The translations under genes were made by a program, and so were the position numbers. The notes below the pieces were generated by a model. It did not search any database. It was not told the origin of the DNA and saw only the letters and a program-made list of their open reading frames with translations. Positions 1-9,669 of a stretch of DNA of 64,000 bases are shown here, in pieces. The first letter of the stretch is position 1. The number at the start of each line of letters is the position of its first letter. This DNA comes from Planctomycetales bacterium (GTDB lineage: Bacteria; Planctomycetota; Planctomycetia; Planctomycetales; Planctomycetaceae): NCBI GenBank assembly GCA_028285345.1, contig JANQPT010000036.1:62001-126000 (forward strand), in the 5' to 3' direction.

Positions 1-2
1 AT

Positions 3-245
3 CGCCGTCCCAAGATTTACTACGGCACCCAAGTCTCCACCGAGCCGCCGACAATCGTTCTCAAATGCAACGACCCGAAGCTGTTCGACCCGAGTTGGAA
101 ACGTTACCTGCTCGGCGTGTTTCGCGAAGAACTGCCGTTTCAGGAGGTCCCAATCCGCCTCTATTTGCGGCCGCGGCAAAAACGGGACGAGGATTTGACC
201 GTCAGCCTCGAGGACCAGGCTGAACTGGCCGACGAAGAAAGCTAG
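3..245 (+). CDS. der: GTPase Der (EngA), C-terminal end only
   Basis: Only the last 80 codons lie in the window; the gene starts before base 1. The readable frame gives the KH-like C-terminal domain of the double-GTPase Der, a ribosome (50S) assembly factor. Family landmarks seen are the segment KIYYGTQVSTEPPTIVLKCN, then a KRYLLGVFRE segment and VPIRLYLRPR, matching the order in Der proteins (RY-x-Q, PP-x-x-x-I, SYKRYL-like, GTPIR-like). The tail after PIRLYLRPR is acidic. The two G domains cannot be checked because they lie outside. It converges on rpoN with about 50 bp between the stop codons. The call rests on a short piece but the motif order is specific. Confidence 0.8.
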   Translation, partial: RRPKIYYGTQVSTEPPTIVLKCNDPKLFDPSWKRYLLGVFREELPFQEVPIRLYLRPRQKRDEDLTVSLEDQAELADEES

Positions 246-297
246 GCCGTATTGCGCAGATCGGCATGCCCGGTGGTCTCTACAGGCAATTTGCCGC

Positions 298-1836
298 CTA
301 ATACTGCCGCCGTTGCCGCGAAGAGGGAATGTCCATCTTCTGGCGGTACTTGGTGACCGTACGGCGAGCGAGTTTGTAGCCTTGTTCCGCCAGTTTGTCG
401 ACCAACGCATCGTCGCTGAGCGGATGACGCTTGTCTTCAGCGTCGACGATCTCCTGCAATTTAATGCGAATCACATCCCAGGCCACGTCCTCGCCTTCGG
501 ATGTCTTTGTTCCCCCGCCAAAGAATCGCTTGAGCGGAATGATCGACCGGGGGGTCTGGATGTATTTATCGTCGACCGCCCGGGAAACGGTTGTCACGTG
601 CACACCGACGACGTCAGCGATCTGCTCCATCTTCAGCGGCACGATATATTCAGGCCCCTTGTCCAGAAACTCGGTCTGATGGTCGACGATGGCCTGGGAG
701 ACTCGTTTGAGCGTGGAGTACCGCTGCTCGATGGCTTCGATGATCCACCGTGCAGAGTTGATTTTGCGTTTGACGTATTCCTTGGTTTCCGGATCGGCGT
801 CGCCGCTGAGCAGGTCTTGGTATTTGCGGCTGATCGTCAGGTTGGGTGTGTACTCGCGTTCTAAGCGGACGACATATTTGCCGTCTTTGTCTTTCTCGAT
901 GTAGATGTCGGGCACGATACTCTGAGCGGGTGCGGCGTCAAAACCGCGCCCCGGCCAAGGATTCAGGTGCCGCAGTTCCTCACACGCCGCTTTGATCATC
1001 TCCAGCGAGTATCCGGTCTTTCGCTCAATGACCGGCAACCGGTTTTGATACAAGTCATCCAGATGCGACGTGATCAGCGCGATCAACACGTCATGGTGCG
1101 GAGAATTCTCATCGACTTGTAGCAGCAGGCATTCCTTCAAATCCCGCGCCCCGACGCCGCGCGGTTCCAGTTTTTGAATCAGAGAGAGCGCGGCCTGCGC
1201 GTCGTCGGGCGATATCCGCATACTGTAGACTTCGACCATTTCCTGTAAGGGGTCCGGCTTGGAACCGTTTTGCCCTGTGATCGGAGTGCCCCGCGGATTG
1301 GCAGGCAATCGGCCGTTGGCGTCGAGATTCTGAATGAGAAACTCGCCGAATTCCCGCACTGTCGGCGAGCAGTCGAAGAAATGAAACTGTTCCAGCAAGT
1401 TCTCTTGCAGCGACTCGGGACGCGCGGCGATATTGGTGATCGTGTCGTGTTTGATCTTGCTCGCGTCGTCAACCCGGTTGGGCGAAGGATTGGTCGATGA
1501 GAAGTGGTCGGGCCACTCTTTCGACATTTCCAGCAACCGCTCAAAGTCGGCTTCGTTGTCGTTGTCGTTCTCGACAACCAGTTCCTTGCGGTCCAATTCT
1601 GCGGAATGCCGCTCGTCGAGTTCGTGCTCTCGTTCCTGTTGAATTTCGGAGTCGGACGTCTCCGCCGCCGTATCGGGAGCCGCCTGCTCGAGCAGGATGT
1701 TTTCCACCAGTTCCTGGTCGATCCGCTCCTTGAGAGCCATAACCGGCAACTGCAATATCTCCATTGACTGAATCATCCGCGGAGCCAGCTTCATTTGCTG
1801 ACTCATTTTCATCTGTTGCGATATGTTCAGTTGCAT
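298..1836 (-). CDS. rpoN: RNA polymerase sigma-54 factor RpoN
   Basis: Sigma factor for -24/-12 promoters, which need an AAA+ activator to open. The 512-residue product starts with the Gln/Leu-rich region I ([20 protein letters not shown], then QSMEILQLP), followed by an acidic region II at about 50-110, the core-binding domain, a helix-turn-helix ([19 protein letters not shown]) and the RpoN box [10 protein letters not shown] at 490-499. Length and order are normal for the family. It is the last gene of the reverse cluster dnaX-ybaB-recR-rpoN, 75 bp after recR. Two activator genes at 35.3 and 37.5 kb and a promoter match at 40.7 kb suggest an active sigma-54 circuit. Confidence 0.97.
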   Translation of the reverse strand: MQLNISQQMKMSQQMKLAPRMIQSMEILQLPVMALKERIDQELVENILLEQAAPDTAAETSDSEIQQEREHELDERHSAELDRKELVVENDNDNEADFERLLEMSKEWPDHFSSTNPSPNRVDDASKIKHDTITNIAARPESLQENLLEQFHFFDCSPTVREFGEFLIQNLDANGRLPANPRGTPITGQNGSKPDPLQEMVEVYSMRISPDDAQAALSLIQKLEPRGVGARDLKECLLLQVDENSPHHDVLIALITSHLDDLYQNRLPVIERKTGYSLEMIKAACEELRHLNPWPGRGFDAAPAQSIVPDIYIEKDKDGKYVVRLEREYTPNLTISRKYQDLLSGDADPETKEYVKRKINSARWIIEAIEQRYSTLKRVSQAIVDHQTEFLDKGPEYIVPLKMEQIADVVGVHVTTVSRAVDDKYIQTPRSIIPLKRFFGGGTKTSEGEDVAWDVIRIKLQEIVDAEDKRHPLSDDALVDKLAEQGYKLARRTVTKYRQKMDIPSSRQRRQY

Positions 1837-1911
1837 GGGAGTTGGGTTTCAGTTGCTGCAGTGATCGATGAATCTTTTCAATGTTCCAACAATTGACGAC
1901 GTCAATTGCCG

Positions 1912-2511
1912 TTAAAACGGCTGGCGTCCCTTCATTGCATCAGCCAAGACTTCTCTATTTGAAAACTCTAGCACGCTCCCCGCGGCGATTCCCCGCGCCA
2001 AACGGGTGATTTTGACGGGCAGACCCTCAAGAAGATTGCTGAGGAACAGGGCCGTCCCATCCCCTTCCAGGGTTGGATTGGTAGCCATCACAATCTCGGT
2101 GACGGGCGTCTGTTTGACGCGCTTCATCAACGCGTCAATTGTAAGTTGTTCCGGTCCAACACCTTCCAACGGAGAAATCCGCCCCTGCAGCACATGATAG
2201 ACCCCGCTGAACGCGCCCGCCGATTCGACCGCTGTCAGGTCGCGCGGCAGTTCCACAACGCATACGGTCTGGGGGTCCCGCCGGGAATCAGAACAAATGC
2301 GACAGGTCTCATCATCCGTGAGATTGTAACAGACCGAACAGGGCCGAACCTGCTCCTTGACCTGCTCAATCGCGCGTGCCAATTGCAACGCATCATCGGC
2401 CGTCGTCTGCAGGATATGATGAGCCAATCGCTCCGCCGACTTGCGGCCGATCCCAGGCAAGGCTTGGAATTGATCGATCAAATTCTCGACCACCGGTCCG
2501 TACGGATTCAC
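1912..2511 (-). CDS. recR: Recombination mediator RecR
   Basis: RecR acts with RecO/RecF to load RecA on gapped DNA. The 199-residue product has the helix-hairpin-helix [17 protein letters not shown] (18-34), a four-Cys zinc site (C58, C61, C70, C73), a Toprim domain starting [16 protein letters not shown], and the C-terminal region with [15 protein letters not shown]. Length is typical (about 200). It follows ybaB by 50 bp and precedes rpoN; dnaX-ybaB-recR is a widespread bacterial gene order, which supports the identity of all three. Confidence 0.97.
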   Translation of the reverse strand: MNPYGPVVENLIDQFQALPGIGRKSAERLAHHILQTTADDALQLARAIEQVKEQVRPCSVCYNLTDDETCRICSDSRRDPQTVCVVELPRDLTAVESAGAFSGVYHVLQGRISPLEGVGPEQLTIDALMKRVKQTPVTEIVMATNPTLEGDGTALFLSNLLEGLPVKITRLARGIAAGSVLEFSNREVLADAMKGRQPF

Positions 2512-2561
2512 GGTTGCACCATCGTTCCCTGACTCAGGACCTGATTGCGGACGTCCATTCC

Positions 2562-2936
2562 TCAGCTTCCCGCCGGCGGATTTGACCCGCCCAAACCCAA
2601 TTGCGACATCATGTCGCCCATTCCGGGAATGTTCATTCCCCCCGCCAAGCCGGCCATTTCTTGCTCCGCCGACTCCTCGGCCTTTTTCAGCGCCTGATTT
2701 GCGGCGGCAACAACCAAGTCTTCCAGCATTTCCCGGTCGCCGTCGTCGATGAGTGATTGTTCGATCTTGCAGCTGACAATCTGTTTTTGCCCGGTGGCTT
2801 CGACGGTGACCATGCCCCCGCCGGCGGTTCCCTCCACACGGACCTTCGCCAGCTTTTCTTTCATTTCACTCATTCGCCCCTGGATTTCCTGGACGTTCTT
2901 CATGAGCGAAGCCAAGTTTCCCAATCCTTTGAACAT
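2562..2936 (-). CDS. YbaB/EbfC family nucleoid-associated protein
   Basis: Small DNA-binding protein of the YbaB/EbfC family, 124 residues. It begins [20 protein letters not shown], then the conserved core ([20 protein letters not shown]) and [25 protein letters not shown], all standard for the family; the tail is Gly/Met-rich. It sits 29 bp after dnaX and 50 bp before recR, the usual arrangement. Its exact role is not settled in the family; nucleoid binding is the known property. Confidence 0.93.
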   Translation of the reverse strand: MFKGLGNLASLMKNVQEIQGRMSEMKEKLAKVRVEGTAGGGMVTVEATGQKQIVSCKIEQSLIDDGDREMLEDLVVAAANQALKKAEESAEQEMAGLAGGMNIPGMGDMMSQLGLGGSNPPAGS

Positions 2937-2965
2937 AGATCATCTTCCCTTCCAGGCGATGGAAC

Positions 2966-4630
2966 TCAGTGTTCCTCGACTTTGACGACTGTGGCGTTGA
3001 AGAGGGACAATGCCTGTTTCACCAGCGGATCATCCTCCGGATCGATTCGCCGCTTGATTTCCGGCCGCTCCGCCTCAGATTCGGACGTCGAATTCGGCGG
3101 GTCGTCAGTCAATCTCCAAGAAATCATGGTTTTGTGGCCGGTGATTGCCTCCAGAACGTCGCTGAGACAGTCGATTTGATCGCTGCGTTGGCAGTACTGG
3201 AGATTCAAATGATAGCTCTTGGGAAACGATATTTCCAGTGCGTTTGGCCCGGAAATTGCTATCGACACTGCACGCTGAAGATGGTCTCCTAACATATCTG
3301 GAACCCTGGAAAGGACTTCCGTCCACAACGCGTCCTCAGAGCCTGAGCGGAATTCCACAGAATTCCCGGGCAGACTCACTGATTCGGCAGCTGGCGCTGA
3401 AGTCGCGGCTGTGCGCTCACTTTTTTTTTCCGTGATCTGCCGTGTCGGCGGGGGCGGGCTCTGGTTTTCGGAAATCGCGGCCTGGCCGCTGCGGACCTGC
3501 TCAATCAGGTCGGACAACGCATGCAAATGTTCCAAAAGAGACATCCGCACGAGGGCCAACTCGGCCAGGGCTCGGCCACCGGTCGCACGCTGCATCTTGC
3601 TCTTGGTCTCTGAGAGAATCTCCATTGCCGCAACGATCGTCTCCAAGCCCCACTTGCCGGATTGTTCCCGGACGGTTGAGGCATACTCCGGCGAGACCGC
3701 CGTCAGCCGCAACCCCTCCGCACCGGCCGCCGAGACCATCAGGTCGCGCAGATAATCCAGCAATTGTGTCATCAGTTCGCCAAGCTGGACTCCCTCGTCA
3801 AGCGCGCTGTTGAACTGCTCCAATGCTTGGGATTTCTCTCCCCCGATGACAGCGGCGAAGATATCGACCAACCTGCGGTCATCCGCGGTACCAAACAGCC
3901 GGTGCACATCGGCTGGCGTGATCGGATCGCCGCCAAAGGCCAGAAGTTGATCGAATAGCGACTGGCTGTCCCGCATTGACCCTGCCGCTCGCCGCGCGAC
4001 CAGTTCGATCGCATCATCCTCAACGGCAATTCCTTCCGCAGCGGCGATCTGTTTCAGCCGTTCGCCGATGCTGAGCGTGTCGATTGTTGTGAAATCAAAA
4101 CGTTGGCAGCGGGACAGAATCGTGTCGGGCAGCTTGTTCGGCTCTGTGGTACAAAAGATAAACTTGACCGTTGCGGGCGGCTCTTCCAGCGTCTTGAGCA
4201 GAGCGTTAAACGCCTCACGGGTCAGCATGTGGACTTCGTCAATGATGTAGACTTTGTAGCGGGTCCGCATCGATTTGACGTTCACATTAGCCCGCAGCGA
4301 ACGGATGTCCTCGATGCCACGATTCGAGGCGCCGTCGATCTCCAACACGTCGACGTCGCTGCCGGCGGAGATTCCGCGGCAGATTTCACAGGCGTTACAA
4401 GGGTCCGGCCCGTCGGCATGCGGGCAATTGAGCGATTTTGCCAGAATACGAGCCATCGACGTCTTGCCGACCCCCCGTGCGCCAGTAAACAAGTACGCGT
4501 GTGCCACGCGGCTTTGGGCAATCGCGTTCCGCAAGGCCTGCGCAACCATGCCTTGGCCGACGACTTCGTCGAATAGTTGCGGACGAAATCGCCGGGCGAG
4601 GACGGTGTATTCCGAATCGGAGTTTTGCAT
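2966..4630 (-). CDS. dnaX: DNA polymerase III subunit tau/gamma
   Basis: Clamp-loader ATPase, 554 residues. Visible: Walker A GARGVGKT at 50-57, a four-Cys zinc module at about 69-85 (NC..DPCNACEIC), Walker B IIDEVH at 129-134, and the SRC arginine-finger motif near 173-175. The C-terminal third is the tau-specific extension. Just after domain III, codons 401-404 read GAA AAA AAA AGT, a run of nine A. A -1 shift there gives Lys then TGA at once, predicting a 404-residue gamma form, as with E. coli (ribosomal frameshift) and Thermus (A9 slippage). It heads the cluster dnaX-ybaB-recR-rpoN. Confidence 0.97.
   Translation of the reverse strand: MQNSDSEYTVLARRFRPQLFDEVVGQGMVAQALRNAIAQSRVAHAYLFTGARGVGKTSMARILAKSLNCPHADGPDPCNACEICRGISAGSDVDVLEIDGASNRGIEDIRSLRANVNVKSMRTRYKVYIIDEVHMLTREAFNALLKTLEEPPATVKFIFCTTEPNKLPDTILSRCQRFDFTTIDTLSIGERLKQIAAAEGIAVEDDAIELVARRAAGSMRDSQSLFDQLLAFGGDPITPADVHRLFGTADDRRLVDIFAAVIGGEKSQALEQFNSALDEGVQLGELMTQLLDYLRDLMVSAAGAEGLRLTAVSPEYASTVREQSGKWGLETIVAAMEILSETKSKMQRATGGRALAELALVRMSLLEHLHALSDLIEQVRSGQAAISENQSPPPPTRQITEKKSERTAATSAPAAESVSLPGNSVEFRSGSEDALWTEVLSRVPDMLGDHLQRAVSIAISGPNALEISFPKSYHLNLQYCQRSDQIDCLSDVLEAITGHKTMISWRLTDDPPNSTSESEAERPEIKRRIDPEDDPLVKQALSLFNATVVKVEEH
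3421..3429 (-). promoter_or_regulatory. A9 slippery tract in dnaX (predicted tau/gamma switch)
   Basis: On the coding strand the bases read G, nine A, then GTGAGC. In frame 0 the reading continues into tau; in the -1 frame the next codons are AAG and TGA (3419-3417), so translation stops after one residue. The position, right after the clamp-loader domains, is where gamma ends in other bacteria. Whether slippage is by ribosome or RNA polymerase cannot be told from sequence. Confidence 0.7.
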
Positions 4631-4766
4631 TAGGCCTTGGGTTTCAGAAACAAATGGGTGGAGAGGTCGACCAATTGAGTCCGCTGTGGCGAGCTAATCT
4701 ATTGTCACATTCTCGAAGCGGGAAGCAACGCTGCCGCAACGATTTTCCAGCACGTCGGAAGCGCCG

Positions 4767-5366
4767 CTAAAGCGCTGTGACGTCGGTCTCGAACGGATTT
4801 TCCACCGCCCATCGGTGGCGAGCGAGCCGTGAATCGGCCGCCAAGATCGCGTCAACTGCGTCGCAGACTCGGGCTTTGGCGATGCGTGCCCTTTTGGGGG
4901 CTTTTCGAGCAAACAGCCGCTTTCTGACGTCGATACCCAGCAGCCAACATTGGTCGATCGGAAAATAGGCCCAGAGATTCACCGAAACCTCGGTTCGGCC
5001 CACCTCCACGGAAAACGTCTAGCCCCAATCCTCCATCACCGCGTCACAAGCGGGCTCAATGCCGTCAACTATGAGCAGCCGCGCATAAAACCAGCCCGCA
5101 CAATCGGCCCCCAGCTGCCATGCGTCGATTGCATCATCCGGCTGCTGTGAGATGAACAGGTCGGTTTGCAGCAGCAGAAAATTCCGTTCGTCGACCAACA
5201 TCGATCCTGAGCAACATGCGACGAGGTAGCGGACAGTGGGATCGCCGCGCTTCCCCGTCAGCAGGCGGCCGATGATTGCCTCCTCCGACACCTGGCGGTT
5301 ATTGCTTAAGGCTGCTTCGGTTAAGATCTGACCTGGTTCACAAGCCACCACTGTCCTTGGAGGCAA
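4767..5366 (-). pseudogene. Decayed unknown gene split by an in-frame TAG
   Basis: Two open stretches in the same frame, 5366-5022 and 5018-4767, are separated by one TAG (5021-5019). The second half (LWAYFPIDQCWLLGIDVRKR, then ARIAKARVCDAVDAILA, ending RHRWAVENPFETDVTAL) reads like real protein. The first half has no good start: the codon before its TTG is a stop, and that region is crossed by a 17-bp inverted repeat (5267-5283 with 5359-5375). I take this as one gene that lost its 5' end in a rearrangement and gained a stop. Two short genes are possible. No family recognised. Confidence 0.3.
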
Positions 5367-5375
5367 TCATCGGCC
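5267..5375. repeat. 17-bp perfect inverted repeat, 75-bp spacer
   Basis: GGCCGATGATTGCCTCC at 5267-5283 is repeated in reverse complement at 5359-5375. A second shorter pair, GGACAGTGG (5231-5239) and CCACTGTCC (5349-5357), is interleaved rather than nested, so this is not one simple hairpin. The pattern fits a local inverted duplication at the 5' end of the broken gene. Confidence 0.6.
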
Positions 5376-5533
5376 ACCCGCAAGGATCAAGCGAGCAGGT
5401 TATTATCGGCCTCAGCACCAAGCCGTCAAGGCACTCATCGCTGACACCCGTAATTATAGCACGAAACGCCGGTCATCTCGACGGCGCTGCGGTGGTTCGT
5501 TGAGAAAACGAGCGTAGCTTGGCAGAAAGTTTT

Positions 5534-5659
5534 GCCACAGAGCTCACAGAGCTCACAGAGGGCACAGAGGGCACAGAGAAAAAACGGGGCTGGAACGACG
5601 TGCCGAACCGCAGCAACCTGTGGAGAGATATCTCGGTGAACTCTGTGTGCTCTGTGGCC
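5534..5659. repeat. Palindromic element made of 9-bp CACAGAG units
   Basis: The left arm is five 9-bp units in tandem (GCCACAGAG, CTCACAGAG twice, GGCACAGAG twice; 5534-5578). The right arm at 5631-5659 is an approximate reverse complement (ending CTCTGTGTGCTCTGTGG). About 50 bp lie between. It sits just after the stop of the stress-like gene and accounts for most of the stretch 5367-5685, which otherwise shows no gene. It is related to the elements at 27458-27615 and 60210-60786. Confidence 0.75.
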
Positions 5660-5685
5660 AGAATCAAGATGAGTTCCGCGCCGCA

Positions 5686-6546
5686 TCACAACAGCAACAG
5701 CGGCGTTTCCAGCAGTTCGACCGCCAAGGAATACGCCATGCCGTGCATCGCCAGTTGGCCTTCGTCCTTCGTGTTGCACACGACCAGTTCGACCTCGTCC
5801 GCTTCGATGATTTTGCGGTACTCGCTCAGATGGTGCCCCCGCTCCACGACAGCGCGGTACGTCAACATGGGCAGTTTTTCCTGCAGTTCCGCGATACTCG
5901 TTTCAATGAAATTACGGGCCTCTTTAAGAAGCTGCTCATTGATTAATCGGCGAGCCAGATCGGTGTCAATCTGTGGAATGCGGCCGATTACATGCAGATA
6001 CCGCTCGAAAATCGCGTCGTCCTCGACATGACACAACCAGACGGTGCCGCCGTCGGCACACATCCGCACGCCGTGATTGATCAGACGGTCGTCGCCCTCA
6101 ATGTGATCGGTGACCAGCAACACGCGGTCGCAAACCTCGCCCGCGAGCGAGACCGGATGGCCGGCGGTTCCAGGCAGCACCAGCACCGGAATCGTCGTCG
6201 CCTGCGTCAGCACGTCGAGAAACACACCCAGGCTGTGCTGTGGAATCAAGGTCTGTTCGCGCAAGTGCCGATAGGTGATCAGCATATCGGTCGGCTGGAC
6301 GTCGATCTGCAATAGGAGATTCTCAACGTTGTTAAAGTGCTCGCCGTTGATGCGCCGCCAAGTGGCATCCGCAGGAATTCGCGGCAGAAAGGACTGAATG
6401 GTTTGCTGCAGCGACTCAGCCTCCCCGTCCGTCCCGTCGGTCACCAACGTGATGTGCGACAACGAAATCTCTTGATAGGCAAACGGCTCACGCTCCGCGG
6501 CGCGGAACATCGATTCGAATTCGTCAAGTTGATTGGTCGGCTTCAT
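5686..6546 (-). CDS. Universal-stress-protein-like two-domain protein
   Basis: Cytoplasmic protein of 286 residues. The middle and C-terminal parts look like tandem UspA/nucleotide-binding alpha-hydrolase folds: SLSHITLVTDGT (strand 1), TTIPVLVLPG, then RVLLVTDHIEGDDRLINHGVRMC, ADGGTVWLCHV, EADEVELVVCNTKDEGQLAM and the closing LAVELLETPLLLL. The glycine-rich ATP motif G-x2-G-x9-G-S is not clear, so nucleotide binding is uncertain. No signal peptide. It is the last reverse gene before the repeat at 5.5 kb and is about 240 bp after the topoisomerase gene. Family assignment is by overall pattern only. Confidence 0.5.
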   Translation of the reverse strand: MKPTNQLDEFESMFRAAEREPFAYQEISLSHITLVTDGTDGEAESLQQTIQSFLPRIPADATWRRINGEHFNNVENLLLQIDVQPTDMLITYRHLREQTLIPQHSLGVFLDVLTQATTIPVLVLPGTAGHPVSLAGEVCDRVLLVTDHIEGDDRLINHGVRMCADGGTVWLCHVEDDAIFERYLHVIGRIPQIDTDLARRLINEQLLKEARNFIETSIAELQEKLPMLTYRAVVERGHHLSEYRKIIEADEVELVVCNTKDEGQLAMHGMAYSLAVELLETPLLLL

Positions 6547-6788
6547 GGCGTAGGCCAGCTAAAAGGAAATTAGTAGAAACGGTCGTTTCAGGAACAAGGA
6601 TGCGGCCCATCGCCGGCAGATGATTCTCTCAGTATTCGTCCAGAGTATAGACAGCAACCTGCAGACGACTTTCAACGGCCAACCCTACAGCCGACCGCCT
6701 CAAGCCTCCCGCCTAACAACAATCGCGAGTTATCGCCCCGGCGGCACATGTCGCCCCACAAAGCCTGATAAGTCTCACGGTTGAATCC

Positions 6789-9182
6789 CTACTCCGGCTC
6801 CTCCATCTCCGTCCAGTCGACCAGCTTGATGTGAGGGCGGACGACTTCGACGAAATCAGTGCGGTGGCTGGTTTTGACACCCTTGCCGCCCCGTGAGGTC
6901 ACGTTGTATTTCATTTGGCCGAAGGTTAGCACCTTCTCGTTTTCGTTTTTAACGTGCAGACAATCCCGCGGCGCAGAAAGCTGCACGCCCCCCAAGACTT
7001 CGTCGCCCGATTCGAGCCGAATTCCGCGCACGCCTTTGCCGGGTCCGCCCAGGATGGGGACTTCCTTTATCTGGAAGTGCAGAATTCTCGCCCTGAGCGT
7101 CGCCAAAAACATCGTCGTGGCATCAGTAACCAATTCCACGAAGACCACTTTGTCGCCTTTGCCCAGTCGGCAGTACTTGCGGCCGGTTTTCGTGGAAATC
7201 GACCGAAACGTCGACAGCGAAATCCGCATCACTTGGCCGTTTGCCGTGGCGATGAGCAAGAACGGCGCGGGGGTGGGTTGGCCGCGCTTCTTTTTGTCTT
7301 CAGGGACGAACCGTGGGTCGGTCGACAGTGCAGCGACGATTTTCGCACCGTCGCCCATGCGAAAATGCTTCGCCAGCGGGTCACCGTACCCGGTCGTGGC
7401 AGGGACCTGATCGATCCGCATGGTGTAGGCGACCCCTTCACTGGAAAAGAAGATCACCTGATCCAGCGTGCTGCCGGGGACGACGTCCAACACCTCGTCT
7501 CCTTCGCGGACCCGTGTGGATTCGAGTTTGGCCAATCGGCCCACGCGCTTCATCCAACCATCACGGGTCACGACCACGTTTGTGTTTTCTCGAACGATGT
7601 AGGCTTCGGGATCAAATTCGGCGATTTCATCCACCGAGCCGATGCTCGTGCGCCGCTTGTCGCCGAATTTGGCGGCCAGTTCCTTCAGTTCGCTCTTCAC
7701 CACGGTCCACAAACGCCGCCGCGATTTGAGGATGGCTTCGATGCGAGCCGCTTCCTTTTTCTTCTCGCGACGCTCGGCGAGAATGTTGTCGATCTCCAGC
7801 GATGAGATGCGGTACAACTGCATGACCAAAATCGCTTCGGTCTGCACTGCATCCAGCGGAAACGCCTTCATCAACTTTTCCGCCGCGTCCTGTTTGCCTT
7901 TGCTTTTGCGAATGATTCGCAGCGCCTTGTCCAGCCCCTTAAAAATGATGGCGAATCCGTTGAGAATGTGAATTCGTCGCCGCAACTGTTCGAGCACGAA
8001 CTCGAACCGCCGCCGGACCGTTTCGAAGCGGAAATCGAGAAAGGTCTGCAGAAACTCCACAAGGCTCAACCGCGCCGGCACGGGAACTCCCTGCGCGTCG
8101 GGAATGAGCGCAGTGGCGTTGTAATTGAAGTTCTGCTCCAACGACGTGTGTTTATACAGGTACGCCATCACCGCTTCGGGATCGGATCCCGGCTTGATCT
8201 CGAGCACGATCCGCAGTCCGTTGTCGTCGTTCGTCTCGTCGATCGCGTCGAGAAGTTGCGGCAGTTTGCGATTCTGCACGACGGTGCCGATCTCGTTGAC
8301 GAGGTTTGCCGACTCGACGCCGTAGGGTATCGAGTAGATCACCAGCCGATGTGGCAACGTTTTACGGCGCTCGCGGTCGTGTTTCCATTCACCGCGCACC
8401 TTGAGCGAACCGCGACCCTCTTCATAGGCCTTGCGCAAGGTCCGGCGATCGGTCACCATCCGGCCGCCCAGAGGGAAATCGGGGCCCTTGATGTACTTCA
8501 ACAGTTGGGCCACTGTCGCACGAGGATGATCGACGAGATGAACGCATGCACTGACGACCTCCGCCAGATTGTGCGGCGGAATGTTCGTCATCATGCCGAC
8601 CGCGATTCCGTGCGTGCCGTTGACGAGCAGATTTGGAAACCGGGCGGGCACGACGACCGGTTCCTCTTGCGTGGCATCGTAGTTGGACCGCATTTCGACC
8701 GTCTGATACCGCAGCTCATTCATCAGTTCTTCGGCGAGCGCGGTCAGCCGGGCTTCAGTATACCGGGCCGCCGCCGGAGGCAGTCCAATGACCGCCCCGA
8801 AGTTGCCCTGCCCGTCGACCAAAGGATCCCGCAATGTGAAATCCTGTGCCATGCGGCACAGCGCGCCGTAAACGGACCCTTCCTCGTGCGGATGGAAATT
8901 CCCGGTGGTATCGCCGCAGATTTTGGCGCACTTGCGATGCTTGGCTTCGGCGGTCAGCCGCAGGCCGTCGTACATCACGTAGAGGATTCGCCGCTGTACC
9001 GGTTTGAGGCCGTCGCGCGCATCGGGCAGCGCCCGTGCGGTGATCACCGACATGGCGTAGTTCAAATACCGGCGGCGCGTCTCCTGGCTGATGGAAATGT
9101 ATTCGATTCGATCCGCACCGTTGGCGCCGTTGTTGGCCGGCGATTTGGGCTCAGTCTTCTTGCGTCGCTGCCTCGTGGCCAA
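6789..9182 (-). CDS. Type IIA topoisomerase subunit A (GyrA/ParC-like)
   Basis: DNA-cleaving subunit of a gyrase or topoisomerase IV type enzyme, 797 residues. Seen: [20 protein letters not shown] at 49-68, catalytic Tyr141 in [11 protein letters not shown] (E. coli Y122), [20 protein letters not shown], and a C-terminal beta-pinwheel domain. The gyrase box is degenerate (TSRGGKG instead of QRRGGKG), so it may be a topoisomerase IV-like or specialised paralogue. The quinolone pocket reads [10 protein letters not shown] in place of HPHGDSAVYD, so E. coli positions G81, D82, S83 and D87 are all changed. No gyrB/parE partner in the window. I leave the symbol open between gyrA and parC. Confidence 0.9.
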   Translation of the reverse strand: MATRQRRKKTEPKSPANNGANGADRIEYISISQETRRRYLNYAMSVITARALPDARDGLKPVQRRILYVMYDGLRLTAEAKHRKCAKICGDTTGNFHPHEEGSVYGALCRMAQDFTLRDPLVDGQGNFGAVIGLPPAAARYTEARLTALAEELMNELRYQTVEMRSNYDATQEEPVVVPARFPNLLVNGTHGIAVGMMTNIPPHNLAEVVSACVHLVDHPRATVAQLLKYIKGPDFPLGGRMVTDRRTLRKAYEEGRGSLKVRGEWKHDRERRKTLPHRLVIYSIPYGVESANLVNEIGTVVQNRKLPQLLDAIDETNDDNGLRIVLEIKPGSDPEAVMAYLYKHTSLEQNFNYNATALIPDAQGVPVPARLSLVEFLQTFLDFRFETVRRRFEFVLEQLRRRIHILNGFAIIFKGLDKALRIIRKSKGKQDAAEKLMKAFPLDAVQTEAILVMQLYRISSLEIDNILAERREKKKEAARIEAILKSRRRLWTVVKSELKELAAKFGDKRRTSIGSVDEIAEFDPEAYIVRENTNVVVTRDGWMKRVGRLAKLESTRVREGDEVLDVVPGSTLDQVIFFSSEGVAYTMRIDQVPATTGYGDPLAKHFRMGDGAKIVAALSTDPRFVPEDKKKRGQPTPAPFLLIATANGQVMRISLSTFRSISTKTGRKYCRLGKGDKVVFVELVTDATTMFLATLRARILHFQIKEVPILGGPGKGVRGIRLESGDEVLGGVQLSAPRDCLHVKNENEKVLTFGQMKYNVTSRGGKGVKTSHRTDFVEVVRPHIKLVDWTEMEEPE

Positions 9183-9669
9183 TGTCTTCTCCGTCAGTTC
9201 GTTGTTTCCGCGCTTGTGAAAAGTGCCGAGCGGAAGGGTCGTTATGATTGATGCGGCCGATAAAACCGTTACAGATTTGCAGCACAGGTCGTATCGATTT
9301 TAGCGGATTTTGCGCTCTCCGCGATCGCTCTGATTGTAGCTCTGATAACGGTCATTCCACAAGCAACGGCAGCCGTAAGGCGTTGGTAGCATGAGAATTC
9401 CGAAAAATGTTCCGAATGTGAATCGGAGGTGTGAATTGATTTATTATCGCGATCCTCACGAGCCGAATCACTGTACTGATTGATCCGACTCGGCGTCTGC
9501 CGGAGTCTCATGATCGATTGTTTTCGGCCGAATCAAGAAGGGATTCATTCGGCCGGATTCTTGTGAAGCGAAATTCGCTTCGACCGATGACACCCGATAA
9601 GAACTTGGACGCCGCGACTGAAGCTCACGGGCGGCGACCAAGTTGAGTTCGACCCAAGGAGGGAAACCC
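9183..9669. other. Divergent intergenic region with a small palindrome
   Basis: No gene seen between the topoisomerase gene (leftward) and the first small secreted protein (rightward). It must hold both promoters. A perfect 8-bp palindrome GAAGCGAAATTCGCTTC lies at 9565-9581, and the motif ATTCGGCCG / CGGCCGAAT appears twice nearby (about 9532 and 9546). The rightward gene has a strong ribosome site AGGAGGG at about 9657. Confidence 0.5.

Noticed and set aside
5473..5667. Open frame with SVPSVPSVSSVSSV-type repeats
   Set aside because: It is the translation of the 9-bp tandem repeat; the pattern comes from the repeat length, not from coding selection.
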